From Haliclystus octoradiatus (lineage: Eukaryota; Cnidaria; Staurozoa; Stauromedusae; Haliclystidae), in NCBI GenBank assembly GCA_916610825.1, contig OU744447.1, positions 19,065,563 through 19,129,562 of the forward strand: a stretch of DNA of 64,000 nt, written 5' to 3'. This document shows, piece by piece, positions 13,608 to 29,484 of the stretch. The notes below the pieces were generated by a model. That model had not been told where the DNA came from. It ran no database searches and saw only the letters and a list, made by a program, of their open reading frames with translations. The stretch's first letter is position 1. The number at the start of each line of letters is the position of its first letter. The position numbers were made by a program, and so were the translations under genes.

Positions 13608-16600
13608 TAACTGCATACAGTCCATTTGTAGACTACACCCAAAAATATCAATTGTCTGCATACAGTCTATGTGCAGACTAGAGCCCAGTCTTCCTACGGT
13701 CTGCATATAGTCTACGTGCAGAGTAGACTCCAAACTATCACCAGCATACGTACATTTTACGTGCAGACTAGAGCACAGTCTTCCTACGGTCTGCATACAG
13801 TCTACGTGCAGACTAAACCCCAAACTACTATCAGTCTACGTACAGTCTACGTGCAGACTAGCGGCCAGTCTTCCTACGGTATGCATATAGTCTGAGTGCA
13901 GACTAGACCCCAAACTACCATCAGTCTATGTACAGTCTACGTGCAGATTAGAGCCCAGTCTTCCTCTGAACTGCATACAGTCTACGTGTAGACTAAACCC
14001 AAAAATACCTACAGTCTGCATACAGTCTATTACAGACTAGAGCCCAGTCTTCCCATGAACTGCATACAGTCTACGTGTAGACTAGACCCAAAAATACCGT
14101 CTGCATTCATTCTATGTGCAGACTAGAGCGCAGTCTTCCTACGGTCTGCGTACAGTCTACATGCAGACTAGACATCAAACTATCACCAGTATACGTACAT
14201 TCTACCTGCAGACTAGAGCACAGTCTTTCTACGATCTGCATACAGTCTACATGCAGACTAGACCCCAAACTACCAACAGTCTGCATACAGTCTTCGTGCA
14301 GACTAGAGCCCAGTCTCCCCTTTAACAGCATACAATCTACAAGTAGACTAGACCCAAAAATACCTACAGTCTGCATACAGTCTAGGTGCAGACTAGAGCC
14401 CAGTCTTCCTCTGAACTGCATACAGTCTACGTGTTGACTAGACCCAAAATTACCTACAGTCTGCATACATTCTAGGTGCAGACTAGAGCCCAGTCTTCCA
14501 ATGAACTGCATACAGTCTACGTGTAGACTAGAACCAAAAATACCAACAGTCTGCATACAGTCTATGTGCAGACTAGAGCGCAGTCTTCCTACGGTCTGCG
14601 TACAGTCTACATGCAGACTAGACCTCAAACTATCACCAGTATACGTACATTCTACCTGCAGACTAGATCACAGCCATTCTACGATCTGCATACAGTCTAC
14701 AGGCAGACTAGACCAAAAACTACCATAAATCTACGTACAGTCTACGTGCAGACTAGAGGCCAGTCTTCCTACGGTATGCATACAGTGTATGTGCAGACTA
14801 GACCCCAAACTGTCACAAGTCTACGTACCGTGTACGTGCAGACTAGAGCCCAGTCTTCCTTTGAACTGCTTACAGTCTACGTGTAGACTGGACCAAAAAA
14901 TACCAATGGTCTGCATACAGTCTACGTGTAGACTAGACCCAAAATTACCAACAGTCTTCATACAGGCTACGTACAGACAAGGGCCCAGTCTCCCCTTTAA
15001 CAGCATACAGTCTACCTGTAGACTAGACCCAAAAATACCTACCGTCTGTATACAGTCTACGTGCAGACAAGAGCCCAGTCTCCCCTTTAACAGCATACAG
15101 TCTACGTGTAGATTAGACCCAAAAATACCTACAGTCTGCATACAGTCTAGGTGCAGACTAGAGCCCAGTCTCCCCTTTAACAGCATACAATCTACAAGTA
15201 GACTAGACACAAAAATTCCTACAGTCTGCATACAGTCTACGTGCAGACTAGAGCCTGGTCTTCCCATGAACTGCATACAGTCTACGTGTAGACTAGACCA
15301 AAAACTTCCCAACAGTCTGCATAAAATCTACGTGCAGACTAGAGCCCTGTCTTCCTAAGATTTTCATATAGTCTGCGTGCAGACTAGACCCCAAACTACC
15401 ATCAGTCTACGTACAGTTTACGTGCAGATTAGAGCCCAGTCTTCCTTTGAACTGCATACAGTCTACGTGTCGACTAAACCCAAAACTACCAACAGTCTGC
15501 ATACAGTCTTCGTGCAGACTAGAGCCCAGTCTCCCCTTTAACAGCATACAATCTACAAGTAGACTAGACCCAAAAATACCTACAATCTGCATACAGTCTA
15601 GGTGCAGACTAGAGCCCAGTCTTCCCATGAATTGAATACATTCTACGTGTAGACTAGACCCAAAAATACCAACAGTCTGCATACAGTCTATGTGCAGACT
15701 AGAGCGCAGTCTTCCTACGCTCTGCGTACAGTCTACATGCAGACTAGACCTCAAACTATCACCAGTATACGTACATTCTACCTGCAGACTAGAGCACAGT
15801 CTTTCTACGATCTGCATACAGTCTACATGCAGACTACACCCCAAACTACGATCAGTCTACGTACAGTCTACGTGCAGATTAGAGCCCAGTCTTCCTCTAA
15901 ACTGCATACAGTCTACGTGTAGACTAGACCCAAATATACCTACAGTCTGCATACCGTCTACGTGCAGACTAAACCCCAGTCTTCCAGTGAACTGCATACA
16001 GTCTACGTGTAGACTAGACCAAAAACTTTCCAACAGTCTGCATAAAATCTACGTGTAGACTAGAGCCCTGTCTTCCTAAGATGTGTATATAGTCTGCGTG
16101 CAGACTAGACCCCAAACTACCATCAGTCTACTTACAGTCTACGTGCAGATTAGAGCCCAGTGTTCCTCTGAGCTGCATACAGTCTACGTGTCGACTAAAC
16201 CCAAAAATACCAACAGTCTGCATACAGTCTACGTGCAGACTAGGGCCCAGTCTCCCCTTTAACAGCATAAAGTCTACAAGTAGACTAGACCCAAAAATAC
16301 GTACAGTCTCCATACAGTCTAGGTGCATACTAGAGCCCAGTCTTCCCATGATTTGCATACAGTCTACATGTAGATTAGACCAAAATCTTCCCAAAAGTCT
16401 GCATAAAATCTACGTGCAGACTAGAGCCCTGTGTTCCTAAGGTCTGCATATAGTCTTCGTGCAGACTAGATCCCAAACTACCATCAGTCTACGTACAGTC
16501 TACGTGCAGATTAGAGCCCAGTATTCCTCTGAACTGCATACAGTCTACGTGTCGACTAAACCCAAAAATACCAACAGTCTGCATACAGTCTTCGTGAAGA

Positions 16601-17336
16601 CTAGAGCCCAGTCTCCTCTTTAACAGCATACAGCCTACAAGTAGACTAGACCCAAAAATACCTACAGTCTGCATGCAGTCTAGGTGTAGACTACCGCCCA
16701 GTCTTCCCATGAACTGCATACAGTCTACGTGTAGACTAGACCCAAAAATACCGTCTGCATTCAGTCTATGTGCAGACTAGAGCGCAGTCTTCCTACGGTC
16801 TGCGTACAGTCTACATGCAGACTAGACATCAAACTATCACCAGTATACGTACATTCTACCTGCAGACTAGAGCACAGTCTTTCTACGATCTGCATACAGT
16901 CTAATTGCAGACTAGACCCCAAACTACCATCAATCTACGTACAGTCTACATGCAGACTAGAGGCCAGTCTTCCTACGGTATGCATACAGTCTATGTGCAG
17001 ACTAAACCCCAAACTATCACCATTCTACGTACCGTGTACGTGCAGACTAGAGCCCAGTCTTCCTCTGAACTGCATACAGTCTACGCTTAGACTAGACCCA
17101 AAAATACCTACAGTCTGTATACCGTCTACGTGCAGACAAGAGCCCAGTCTCCCCTTTAACAGCATACAGTCTACGTGTAGACTAGACCAAAAAATACCTA
17201 CCGTCTGTATACAGTCTACGTGCAGACATGAGCCCAGTCTCCCCTTTAACAGCATACAGTCTACGTGTAGACTAGACCCAAAAATACGTACAGTCTGCAT
17301 GCAGTCTAGGTGCAGACTAGAGCCCAGTCTTCCCAT
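13608..17336. repeat. 3,729-bp higher-order unit, first copy
   Basis: This unit begins with the unusual monomer cagtccatttgtagactac (13,618), repeated at 17,347. Markers recur at +3,729: the 44-bp monomer with cagtctattacagac (14,023 and 17,752), the junction monomer (14,097 and 17,826) and the 1,215-bp stretch from 14,789 (18,518). 3,729 equals 83 monomers minus 6 bp, accounted for by several length-variant units. Confidence 0.8.
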
Positions 17337-19934
17337 GAACTGCATACAGTCCATTTGTAGACTACACCCAAAAATATCAATTGTCTGCATACAGTCTATG
17401 TGCAGACTAGAGCCCAGTCTTCCTACGGTCTGCATATAGTCTACGTGCAGAGTAGACTCCAAACTATCACCAGCATACGTACATTTTACGTGCAGACTAG
17501 AGCACAGTCTTCCTACGGTCTGCATACAGTCTACGTGCAGACTAAACCCCAAACTACTATCAGTCTACGTACAGTCTACGTGCAGACTAGCGGCCAGTCT
17601 TCCTACGGTATGCATATAGTCTGAGTGCAGACTAGACCCCAAACTACCATCAGTCTATGTACAGTCTACGTGCAGATTAGAGCCCAGTCTTCCTCTGAAC
17701 TGCATACAGTCTACGTGTAGACTAAACCCAAAAATACCTACAGTCTGCATACAGTCTATTACAGACTAGAGCCCAGTCTTCCCATGAACTGCATACAGTC
17801 TACGTGTAGACTAGACCCAAAAATACCGTCTGCATTCAGTCTATGTGCAGACTAGAGCGCAGTCTTCCTACGGTCTGCGTACAGTCTACATGCAGACTAG
17901 ACATCAAACTATCACCAGTATACGTACATTCTACCTGCAGACTAGAGCACAGTCTTTCTACGATCTGCATACAGTCTACATGCAGACTAGACCCCAAACT
18001 ACCAACAGTCTGCATACAGTCTTCGTGCAGACTAGAGCCCAGTCTCCCCTTTAACAGCATACAATCTACAAGTAGACTAGACCCAAAAATACCTACAGTC
18101 TGCATACAGTCTAGGTGCAGACTAGAGCCCAGTCTTCCTCTGAACTGCATACAGTCTACGTGTTGACTAGACCCAAAATTACCTACAGTCTGCATACAGT
18201 CTAGGTGCAGACTAGAGCCCAGTCTTCCAATGAACTGCATACAGTCTACGTGTAGACTAGAACCAAAAATACCAACAGTCTGCATACAGTCTATGTGCAG
18301 ACTAGAGCGCAGTCTTCCTACGGTCTGCGTACAGTCTACATGCAGACTAGACCTCAAACTATCACCAGTATACGTACATTCTACCTGCAGACTAGATCAC
18401 AGCCATTCTACGATCTGCATACAGTCTACAGGCAGACTAGACCAAAAACTACCATAAATCTACGTACAGTCTACGTGCAGACTAGAGGCCAGTCTTCCTA
18501 CGGTATGCATACAGTGTATGTGCAGACTAGACCCCAAACTGTCACAAGTCTACGTACCGTGTACGTGCAGACTAGAGCCCAGTCTTCCTTTGAACTGCTT
18601 ACAGTCTACGTGTAGACTGGACCAAAAAATACCAATGGTCTGCATACAGTCTACGTGTAGACTAGACCCAAAATTACCAACAGTCTTCATACAGGCTACG
18701 TACAGACAAGGGCCCAGTCTCCCCTTTAACAGCATACAGTCTACCTGTAGACTAGACCCAAAAATACCTACCGTCTGTATACAGTCTACGTGCAGACAAG
18801 AGCCCAGTCTCCCCTTTAACAGCATACAGTCTACGTGTAGATTAGACCCAAAAATACCTACAGTCTGCATACAGTCTAGGTGCAGACTAGAGCCCAGTCT
18901 CCCCTTTAACAGCATACAATCTACAAGTAGACTAGACCCAAAAATTCCTACAGTCTGCATACAGTCTACGTGCAGACTAGAGCCTGGTCTTCCCATGAAC
19001 TGCATACAGTCTACGTGTAGACTAGACCAAAAACTTCCCAACAGTCTGCATAAAATCTACGTGCAGACTAGAGCCCTGTCTTCCTAAGATTTTCATATAG
19101 TCTGCGTGCAGACTAGACCCCAAACTACCATCAGTCTACGTACAGTTTACGTGCAGATTAGAGCCCAGTCTTCCTTTGAACTGCATACAGTCTACGTGTC
19201 GACTAAACCCAAAACTACCAACAGTTTGCATACAGTCTTCGTGCAGACTAGAGCCCAGTCTCCCCTTTAACAGCATACAATCTACAAGTAGACTAGACCC
19301 AAAAATACCTACAATCTGCATACAGTCTAGGTGCAGACTAGAGCCCAGTCTTCCCATGAATTGAATACATTCTACGTGTAGACTAGACCCAAAAATACCA
19401 ACAGTCTGCATACAGTCTATGTGCAGACTAGAGCGCAGTCTTCCTACGCTCTGCGTACAGTCTACATGCAGACTAGACCTCAAACTATCACCAGTATACG
19501 TACATTCTACCTGCAGACTAGAGCACAGTCTTTCTACGATCTGCATACAGTCTACATGCAGACTACACCCCAAACTACGATCAGTCTACGTACAGTCTAC
19601 GTGCAGATTAGAGCCCAGTCTTCCTCTGAACTGCATACAGTCTACGTGTAGACTAGACCCAAATATACCTACAGTCTGCATACCGTCTACGTGCAGACTA
19701 AACCCCAGTCTTCCAGTGAACTGCATACAGTCTACGTGTAGACTAGACCAAAAACTTTCCAACAGTCTGCATAAAATCTACGTGTAGACTAGAGCCCTGT
19801 CTTCCTAAGATGTGTATATAGTCTGCGTGCAGACTAGACCCCAAACTACCATCAGTCTACTTACAGTCTACGTGCAGATTAGAGCCCAGTGTTCCTCTGA
19901 GCTGCATACAGTCTACGTGTCGACTAAACCCAAA
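17337..19934. repeat. 3,729-bp unit, truncated second copy
   Basis: Follows the first copy at +3,729 for about 2.6 kb, then stops at the start of the second 15.9-kb super-unit. Its missing distal part is present in the equivalent copy of the next super-unit (to 39,160). The truncation point is therefore a recombination junction, not the natural end of the unit. Confidence 0.75.
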
Positions 19935-22900
19935 AATACCAACAGTCTGCATACAGTCTTCGTGCAAACTAGAGCCCAGTCTCCCCTTTAACAGCATACA
20001 ATCTACAAGTAGACCAGACCCAAAAATAACTACAGTCTGCATACAGTCTAGGTGCAGACTAGAGTCCAGTCTTCCTCTGAACTGCATACAGTCTACGTGT
20101 TGACTAGACCCAAAATTACCTACAGTCTGCATACAGTCTAGGTGCAGACTAGAGCCCAGTCTTCCAATGAACTGCATACAGTCTACGTGTAGACTAGACC
20201 CAAAAATACCAACAGTCTGCATACAGTCTATGTGCAGACTAGAGCGCAGTCTTCCTACGGTCTGCGTACAGTCTACATGCAGACTAGACATCAAACTATC
20301 ACCAGTATACGTACATTCTACCTGCAGACTAGAGCACAGCCATTCTACGATCTGCATACAGTCTACAGGCAGACTAGACCAAAAACTACCATAAATCTAC
20401 GTACAGTCTACGTGCAGACTAGAGGCCAGTCTTCCTACGGTATGCATACAGTGTATGTGCAGACTAGACCCCAAACTGTCACAAGTCTACGTACCGTGTA
20501 CGTGCAGACTAGAGCCCAGTCTTCCTTTGAACTGCTTACAGTCTACGTGTAGACTGGACCAAAAAATACCAATGGTCTGCATACAGTCTACGTGTAGATT
20601 AGACCCAAAATTACCAACAGTCTTCATACAGGCTACGTACAGACAAGGGCCCAGTCTCCCCTTTAACAGCATACAGTCTACCTGTAGACTAGACCCAAAA
20701 ATACCTACCGTCTGTATACAGTCTACGTGCAGACAAGAGCCCAGTCTCCCCTTTAACAGCATACAGTCTACGTGTAGACTAGACCCAAAAATACCTACAG
20801 TCTGCATACAGTCTAGGTGCAGACTAGAGCCCAGTCTCCACTTTAACAGCATACAATCTACAAGTAGACTAGACCCAAAAATACCTACAGTCTGCATACA
20901 GTCTACGTGCAGACTAGAGCCTGGTCTTCCCATGAACTGCATACAGTCTACGTGTAGACTAGACCAAAAACTTCCCAACAGTCTGCATAAAATCTACGTG
21001 CAGACTAGAGCCCTGTCTTCCTAAGATCTTCATATAGTCTGTGTGCAGACTAGACCCCAAACTACCATCAGTCTACGTACAGTCTACGTGCAGATTAGAG
21101 CCCAGTCTTCCTTTGATCTGCATACAGTCTACGTGTCGACTAAACCAAAAACTACCAACAGTCTGCATACAGTCTTCGTGCAGACTAGAGCCCAGTCTCC
21201 CCTTTAACAGCATACAATCTACAAGTAGACCAGACCCAAAAATACCTACAGTCTGCATACAGTCTAGGTGCAGACTAGAGCCCAGTCTTCCTCTGAACTG
21301 CATACAGTCTACGTGTTGACTAGACCCAAAATTACCTACAGTCTGCATACAGTCTAGGTGCAGACTAGAGCCCAGTCTTCCAATGAACTGCATACAGTCT
21401 ACGTGTAGACTAGACCCAAAAATACCAACAGTCTGCATACAGTCTATGTGCAGACTAGAGCGCAGTCTTCCTACGCTCTGCGTACAGTCTACATGCAGAC
21501 TAGACCTCAAACTATCACCAGTATACGTACATTCTACCTGCAGACTAGAGCACAGTCTTTCTACGATCTGCATACAGTCTACATGCAGACTAGACCCCAA
21601 ACTACGATCAGTCTACGTACAGTCTACGTGCAGATTAGAGCCCAGTCTTCCTCTGAACTGCATACAGTCTACGTGTAGACTAGACCCAAATATACCTACA
21701 GTCTGCATACCGTCTACGTGCAGACTAATGCCCAGTCTTCCAGTGAACTGCATACAGTCTACGTGTAGACTAGACCAAAAACTTTCCAACAGTCTGCATA
21801 AAATCTACGTGTAGACTAGAGCCCTGTCTTCCTAAGATGTGTATATAGTCTGCGTGCAGACTAGACCCCAAACTACCATCAGTCTACTTACAGTCTACGT
21901 GCAGATTAGAGCCCAGTGTTCCTCTGAGCTGCATACAGTCTACGTGTCGACTAAACCCAAAAATACCAACAGTCTGCATACAGTCTACGTGCAGACTAGG
22001 GCCCAGTCTCCCCTTTAACAGCATAAAGTCTACAAGTAGACTAGACCCAAAAATACGTACAGTCTCCATACAGTCTAGGTGCATACTAGAGCCCAGTCTT
22101 CCCATGATTTGCATACAGTCTACATGTAGATTAGACCAAAAACTTCCCAAAAGTCTGCATAAAATCTACGTGCAGACTAGAGCCCTGTGTTCCTAAGGTC
22201 TGCATATAGTCTTTGTGCAGACTAGATCCCAAACTACCATCAGTCTACGTACAGTCTACGTGCAGATTAGAGCCCAGTATTCATCTGAACTGCATACAGT
22301 CTACGTGTCGACTAAACCCAAAAATACCAACAGTCTGCATACAGTCTACGTGTAGACTAGACCCAAAAATACCAATGGTCTGCATACAGTCTACGTGTAG
22401 ACTAGACCCAAAATTACCAACAGTCTTCATACAGGCTACGTACAGACAAGGGCCCAGTCTCCCCTTTAACAGCATACAGTCTACCTGTAGACTAGACCCA
22501 AAAATACCTACCGTCTGTATACAGTCTACGTGCAGACAAGAGCCCAGTCTCCCCTTTAACAGCATACAGTCTACGTGTAGACTAGACCCAAAAATACCTA
22601 CAGTCTGCATACAGTCTAGGTGCAGACTAGAGCCCAGTCTCCCCTTTAACAGCATACAATCTACAAGTAGACTAGACCCAAAAATACCTACAGTCTGCAT
22701 ACAGTCTACGTGCAGACTAGAGCCTGGTCTTCCCATGAACTGCATACAGTCTACGTGTAGACTAGACCAAAAACTTCCCAACAGTCTGCATAAAATCTAC
22801 GTGCAGACTAGAGCCCTGTCTTCCTAAGATCTTCATATAGTCTGCGTGCAGACTAGACCCCAAACTACCATCAGTCTACGTACAGTCTACGTGCAGATTA

Positions 22901-25900
22901 GAGCCCAGTCTTCCTTTGATCTGCATACAGTCTACGTGTCGACTAAACCCAAAACTACCAACAGTCTGCATACAGTCTTCGTGCAGACTAGAGCCCAGTC
23001 TCCCCTTTAACAGCATACAATCTACAAGTAGACTAGACCCAAAAATACCTACAGTCTGCATACAGTCTAGGTGCAGACTAGAGCCCAGTCTTCCTCTGAA
23101 CTGCATACAGTCTACGTGTTGACTAGACCCAAAATTACCTACAGTCTGCATACAGTCTAGGTGCAGACTAGAGCCCCGTCTTCCAATGAACTGCATACAG
23201 TCTACGTGTAGACAAGACCCAAAAATACCAACAGTCTGCATACAGTCTATGTGCAGACTAGAGCGCAGTCTTCCTACGGTCTGCGTACAGTCTACATGCA
23301 GACTAGACATCAAACTATCACCAGTATACGTACATTCTACCTGCAGACTAGAGCACAGCCATTCTACGATCTGCGTACAGTCTACAGGCAGACTAGACCA
23401 AAAACTACCATAAATCTACGTACAGTCTTAGTGCAGACTAGAGGCCAGTCTTCCTACGGTATGCATACAGTGTATGTGCAGACTAGACCCCAAACTGTCA
23501 CAAGTCTACGTACCGTGTACGTGCAAACTAGAGCCCAGTCTTCCTTTGAACTGCTTACAGTCTACGTGTAGACTGGACCAAAAAATACCAATGGTCTGCA
23601 TACAGTCTACGTGTAGACTAGACCCAAAATTACCAACAGTCTTCATACAGGCTACGTACAGACAAGGGCCCAGTCTCCCCTTTAACAGCATACAGTCTAC
23701 CTGTAGACTAGACCCAAAAATACCTACCGTCTGTATACAGTCTACGTGCAGACAAGAGCCCAGTCTCCCCTTTAACAGCATACAGTCTACGTGTAGACTA
23801 GACCCAAAAATACCTTCAGTCTGCATACAGTCTAGGTGCAGACTAGAGCCCAGTCTCCCCTTTAACAGCATACAATCTACAGGTAGACTAGACCCAAAAA
23901 TACCTACAGTCTGCATACAGTCTACGTGCAGACTAGAGCCTGGTCTTCCCATGAACTGCATACAGTCTACGTGTAGACTAGACCAAAAACTTCCCAACAG
24001 TCTGCATAAAATCTACGTGCAGACTAGAGCCCTGTCTTCCTAAGATCTTCATATAGTCTGCGTGCAGACTAGACCCCAAACTACCATCAGTCTACGTACA
24101 GTCTACGTGCAGATTAGAGCCCAGTCTTCCTTTGATCTGCATACAGTCTACGTGTCGACTAAACCCAAAACTACCAACAGTCTGCATACAGTCTTCGTGC
24201 AGACTAGAGCCCAGTCTCCCCTTTAACAGCATACAATCTACAAGTAGACTAGACCCAAAAATACCTACAGTCTGCATACAGTCTAGGTGCAGACTAGAGC
24301 CCAGTCTTCCTCTGAACTGCATACAGTCTACGTGTTGACTAGACCCAAAATTACCTACAGTCTGCATACAGTCTAGGTGCAGACTAGAGCCCAGTCTTTC
24401 AATGAACTGCATACAGTCTACGTGTAGACTAGAACCAAAAATACCAACAGTCTGCATACAGTCTATTTGCAGACTAGAGCGCAGTCTTCCTACGGTCTGC
24501 GTACAGTCTACATGCAGACTAGACCTCAAACTATCACCAGTATACGTACATTCTACCTGCAGACTAGATCACAGCCATTCTACGATCTGCATACAGTCTA
24601 CAGGCAGACTAGACCAAAAACTACCATAAATCTACGTACAGTCTACGTGCAGACTAGAGGCCAGTCTTCCTACGGTATGCATACAGTGTATGTGCAGACT
24701 AGACCCCAAACTGTCACAAGTCTACGTACCGTGTACGTGCAGACTAGAGCCCAGTCTTCCTTTGAACTGCTTACACTCTACGTGTAGACTGGACCAAAAA
24801 ATACCAATGGTCTGCATACAGTCTACGTGTAGACTAGACCCAAAATTACCAACAGTCTTCATACAGGCTACGTACAGACAAGGGCCCAGTCTCCCCTTTA
24901 ACAGCATACAGTCTACCTGTAGACTAGACCCAAAAATACCTACAGTCTGCATACAGTCTAGGTGCAGACTAGAGCCCAGTCTTCCCATGAATTGCATACA
25001 TTCTACGTGTAGACTAGACCCAAAAATACCAACAGTCTGCATACAGTCTATGTGCAGACTAGAGCGCAGTCTTCCTACGCTCTGCGTACAGTCTACATGC
25101 AGACTAGACCTCAAACTATCACCAGTATACGTACATTCTACCTGCAGACTAGAGCACAGTCTTTCTACGATCTGCATACAGTCTACATGCAGACTAGACC
25201 CCAAACTACGATCAGTCTACGTACAGTCTACGTGCAGATTAGAGCCCAGTCTTCCTCTGAACTGCATACAGTCTACGTGTAGACTAGACCCAAATATACC
25301 TACAGTCTGCATACCGTCTACGTGCAGACTAAACCCCAGTCTTCCAGTGAACTGCATACAGTCTACGTGTAGACTAGACCAAAAACTTTCCAACAGTCTG
25401 CATAAAATCTACGTGTAGACTAGAGCCCTGTCTTCCTAAGATGTGTATATAATCTGCGTGCAGACTAGACCCCAAACTACCATCAGTCTACTTACAGTCT
25501 ACGTGCAGATTAGAGCCCAATGTTCCTCTGAGCTGCATACAGTCTACGTGTCGACTAAACCCAAAAATACCAACAGTCTGCATACAGTCTACGTGCAGAC
25601 TAGGGCCCAGTCTCCCCTTTAACAGCATAAAGTCTACAAGTAGACTAGACCCAAAAATACGTACAGTCTCCATACAGTCTAGGTGCATACTAGAGCCCAG
25701 TCTTCCCATGATTTGCATACAGTCTACATGTAGATTAGACCAAAATCTTCCCAAAAGTCTGCATAAAATCTACGTGCAGACTAGAGCCCTGTGTTCCTAA
25801 GGTCTGCATATAGTCTTCGTGCAGACTAGATCCCAAACTACCATCAGTCTACGTACAGTCTACGTGCAGATTAGAGCCCAGTATTCCTCTGAACTGCATA

Positions 25901-28900
25901 CAGTCTACGTGTCGACTAAACCCAAAAATACCAACAGTCTGCATACAGTCTTCGTGAAGACTAGAGCCCAGTCTCCTCTTTAACAGCATACAGCCTACAA
26001 GTAGACTAGACCCAAAAATACCTACAGTCTGCATGCAGTCTAGGTGCAGACTACCGCCCAGTCTTCCCATGAACTGCATACAGTCTACGTGTAGACTAGA
26101 CCCAAAAATACCGTCTGCATTCAGTCTATGTGCAGACTAGAGCGCAGTCTTCCTACGGTCTGCGTACAGTCTACATGCAGACTAGACATCAAACTATCAC
26201 CAGTATACGTACATTCTACCTGCAGACTAGAGCACAGTCTTTCTACGATCTGCATACAGTCTAATTGCAGACTAGACCCCAAACTACCATCAATCTACGT
26301 ACAGTCTACATGCAGACTAGAGGCCAGTCTTCCTACGGTATGCATACAGTCTATGTGCAGACTAAACCCCAAACTATCACCATTCTACGTACCGTGTACG
26401 TGCAGACTAGAGCCCAGTCTTCCTCTGAACTGCATACAGTCTACGCTTAGACTAGACCCAAAAATATCTACAGTCTGTATACCGTCTACGTGCAGACAAG
26501 AGCCCAGTCTCCCCTTTAACAGCATACAGTCTACGTGTAGACTAGACCAAAAAATACCTACCGTCTGTATACAGTCTACGTGCAGACAAGAGCCCAGTCT
26601 CCCCTTTAACAGCATACAGTCTACGTGTAGACTAGACCCAAAAATACGTACAGTCTGCATGCAGTCTAGGTGCAGACTAGAGCCCAGTCTTCCCATGAAC
26701 TGCATACAGTCTACGTGTAGACTAGACCCAAAAATACCGTCTATATTCAGTCTATGTGCAGACTAGAGCGCAGTCTTCCTACGGTCTGCGTACAGTCTAC
26801 ATGCAGACTAGACATCAAACTATCACCAGTATACGTACATTCTACCTGCAGACTAGAGCACAGTCTTTCTACGATCTGCATACAGTCTACATGCAGACTA
26901 GACCCCAAACTACCATCAATCTACGTACAGTCTACATGCAGACTAGAGGCCAGTCTTCCTACGGTATGCATACAGTCTATGTGCAGACTAAACCCCAAAC
27001 TATCACCATTCTACGTACCGTGTACGTGCAGACTAGAGCCCAGTCTTCCTCTGAACTGCATACAGTCTACGCTTAGACTAGACACAAAAATACCTACAGT
27101 CTGTATACCGTCTACGTGCAGACAAGAGCCCAATCTCCCCTTTAACAGCATACAGTCTACGTGTAGACTAGACCAAAAAATACCTACCGTCTGTATACAG
27201 TCTACGTGCAGACAAGAGCCCAGTTTCCCCTTTAACAGCATACAGTCTACGTGTAGACTAGACCCAAAAATACGTACAGTCTGCATACAGTCTAGGTGCA
27301 GACTAGAGCCCAGTCTTCCCATGAACTGCATACAGTCTACGTGTAGACTAGACGTAAACTTCCAAACAGTCTTAAAAAAATCTACGTGCAGACTAGAGGC
27401 CTGTCTTCCTAAGGTCTGCATATAGTCTGCGTGCAGACTAGACCCCAAACTACCATCAGTCTACGTACAGTGTACGTGCAGATTAGAGCCCAGTCTTCCT
27501 CTGAACTGCATACAGTCTACGCTTAGACTAGACCCAAAAATACCTACAGTCTGCATACAGTCTACGTGCAGACTAGAGCCCAGTCTTCCCATGAACTGCA
27601 TACAGTCTACGTGTAGACTAGACCAAAAACTTCCCAACAGTCTGCATAAAATCTACGTGCAGACTAGAGCCCTGTCTTCCTAAGATCTGCATATAGTCTG
27701 CGTGCAGACTAGACCCCAAACTACCATCAGTCTACGTACAGTCTACGTGCAGATTAGAGCCCAGTCTTCCTTTGAACTGCATACAGTCTACGTGTCGACT
27801 AAACCCAAAAATACCAACAGTCTGCATACAGTCTACGTGCAGAGTAGAGCCCAGTCTCCCCTTCAACAGCATACAGTCTACAAGTAGACTAGACCCCAAA
27901 CTACCATCAGTCTACGTGAAGTCTACGTGCAGATTAGAGCCCAGTCTTCCTCTGAACTGCATACAGTCTACGTGTCGACTAAACTCAAAACTACCAACAG
28001 TCTGCATACAGTCTTCGTGCAGACTAGAGCCCAGTCTCCCCTTTAACAGCATACAATCTACAAGTAGACTAGACCCAAAAATACCTACAGTCTGCATACA
28101 GTCTAGGTGCAGACTAGAGCCCAGTCTTCCCATGAACTGCATACAGTCTACGTGAAGACTAGACCCAAAAATTCCAACAGTCTGCATACAGTCTATGTGC
28201 AGACTAGAGCGCAGTCTTCCTACGCTCTGCGTACAGTCTACATGCAGACTAGACCTCAAACTATCACCAGTATACGTACATTCTACCTGCAGACTAGAGC
28301 ACAGTCTTTCTACGATCTGCATACAGTCTACATGCAGACTAGACCCCAAACTACCTTCAGTCTACGTACAGTCTACGTGCAGATTAGAGCCCAGTCTTCC
28401 TCTGAGCTGCATACAGTCTACGTGTCGACTAAACCCCAAAATACCAACAGTCTGCATACAGTCTACGTGCAGACTAGAGCCCAGTCTCCCCTTTAACAGC
28501 ATAAAGTCTACAAGTAGATTAGACCCAAAAATACCTACAGTCTCCATACAGTCTAGGTGCAGACTAGACCCCAGTCTTCCTACGGTATGCATACAGTCTA
28601 TGTGCAGACTAGACCCAAAACTATCACAAGTCTACGTACCGTGTACGTGCAGAATAGAGCCCAGTCTTCCCATGAACTGCATACAGTCTACGTGTAGATT
28701 AGACCCAAAACTTCCCAACAGTCTGCATAAAATCTAAGTGCAGATTAGAGCCCTGTCTTCCCAAGGTCTGCATATGGTCTGTGTGCAGACTAGACCCCAA
28801 ACTACCAACAGTCTACGTACATTTTATCTGCAGACTAGACCACAGTCTTCCTACGATCTGAACACAGTCTACATGCAGACTAAACCCCAAACTACCATCA

Positions 28901-29484
28901 ATCTACGTACAGTCTACGTGCATACTAGAGGCCAGTCTTCCTACGGTCTGAATACAGTCTACGTGCAGACTAGAGTCCAGTCTTCCCATGAACTGCATAC
29001 AGTCTACGTGTCGACTAAACCCAAAAATACCAACAGTCTGCATACAGTCTACGTGCAGACTAGAGCCCAGTCTCCCCTTTAACAACATAAAGTCTACAAG
29101 TAGATTAGACCAAAAAATACCTACAGTCTCCATAGAGTCTAGGTGCAGACTAGAGCCCAGTCTTCCCATGATTTGCATACAGTCTACATGTAGATTAGAC
29201 CAAAAATTTCCCAAAAGTCTGCATAAAATCTACGTGCAGACTTGAGCCCTGTGTTCCTAAGGTATGCATATAGTCTGCGTGCAGACTAGATCCCAAACTA
29301 CCATCAGTCTACGTACATTCTCTCTGCAGACTAGACCACAGTCTTCCTACGGTATGCATACAGTCTATGTGCAGACTAGACCCCAACTATCACCAGTCTA
29401 CGTAAAGTATACGTGAAGACTAGAGCCTTGTGTTCCCCCAAACGTCATACAGTCTACGTGTAGACTAGAGCCCGGTCTCCCCTT

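Larger units (their letters stand above)
4058..19934. repeat. 15.9-kb super-unit, copy 1
   Basis: A segment of about 15,877 bp whose whole internal pattern of monomer classes, length variants and point variants recurs immediately downstream. Landmarks at 4,578, 8,813, 10,251, 12,318 and 14,114 reappear exactly 15,877 bp later. The left limit is set where copy 2 switches from aaaaatacc to the copy 1 pattern (acagtcttcgtgcaaac at 4,078 and 19,955). Mismatches noticed by eye are sparse single bases. A precise identity needs an alignment. Confidence 0.85.
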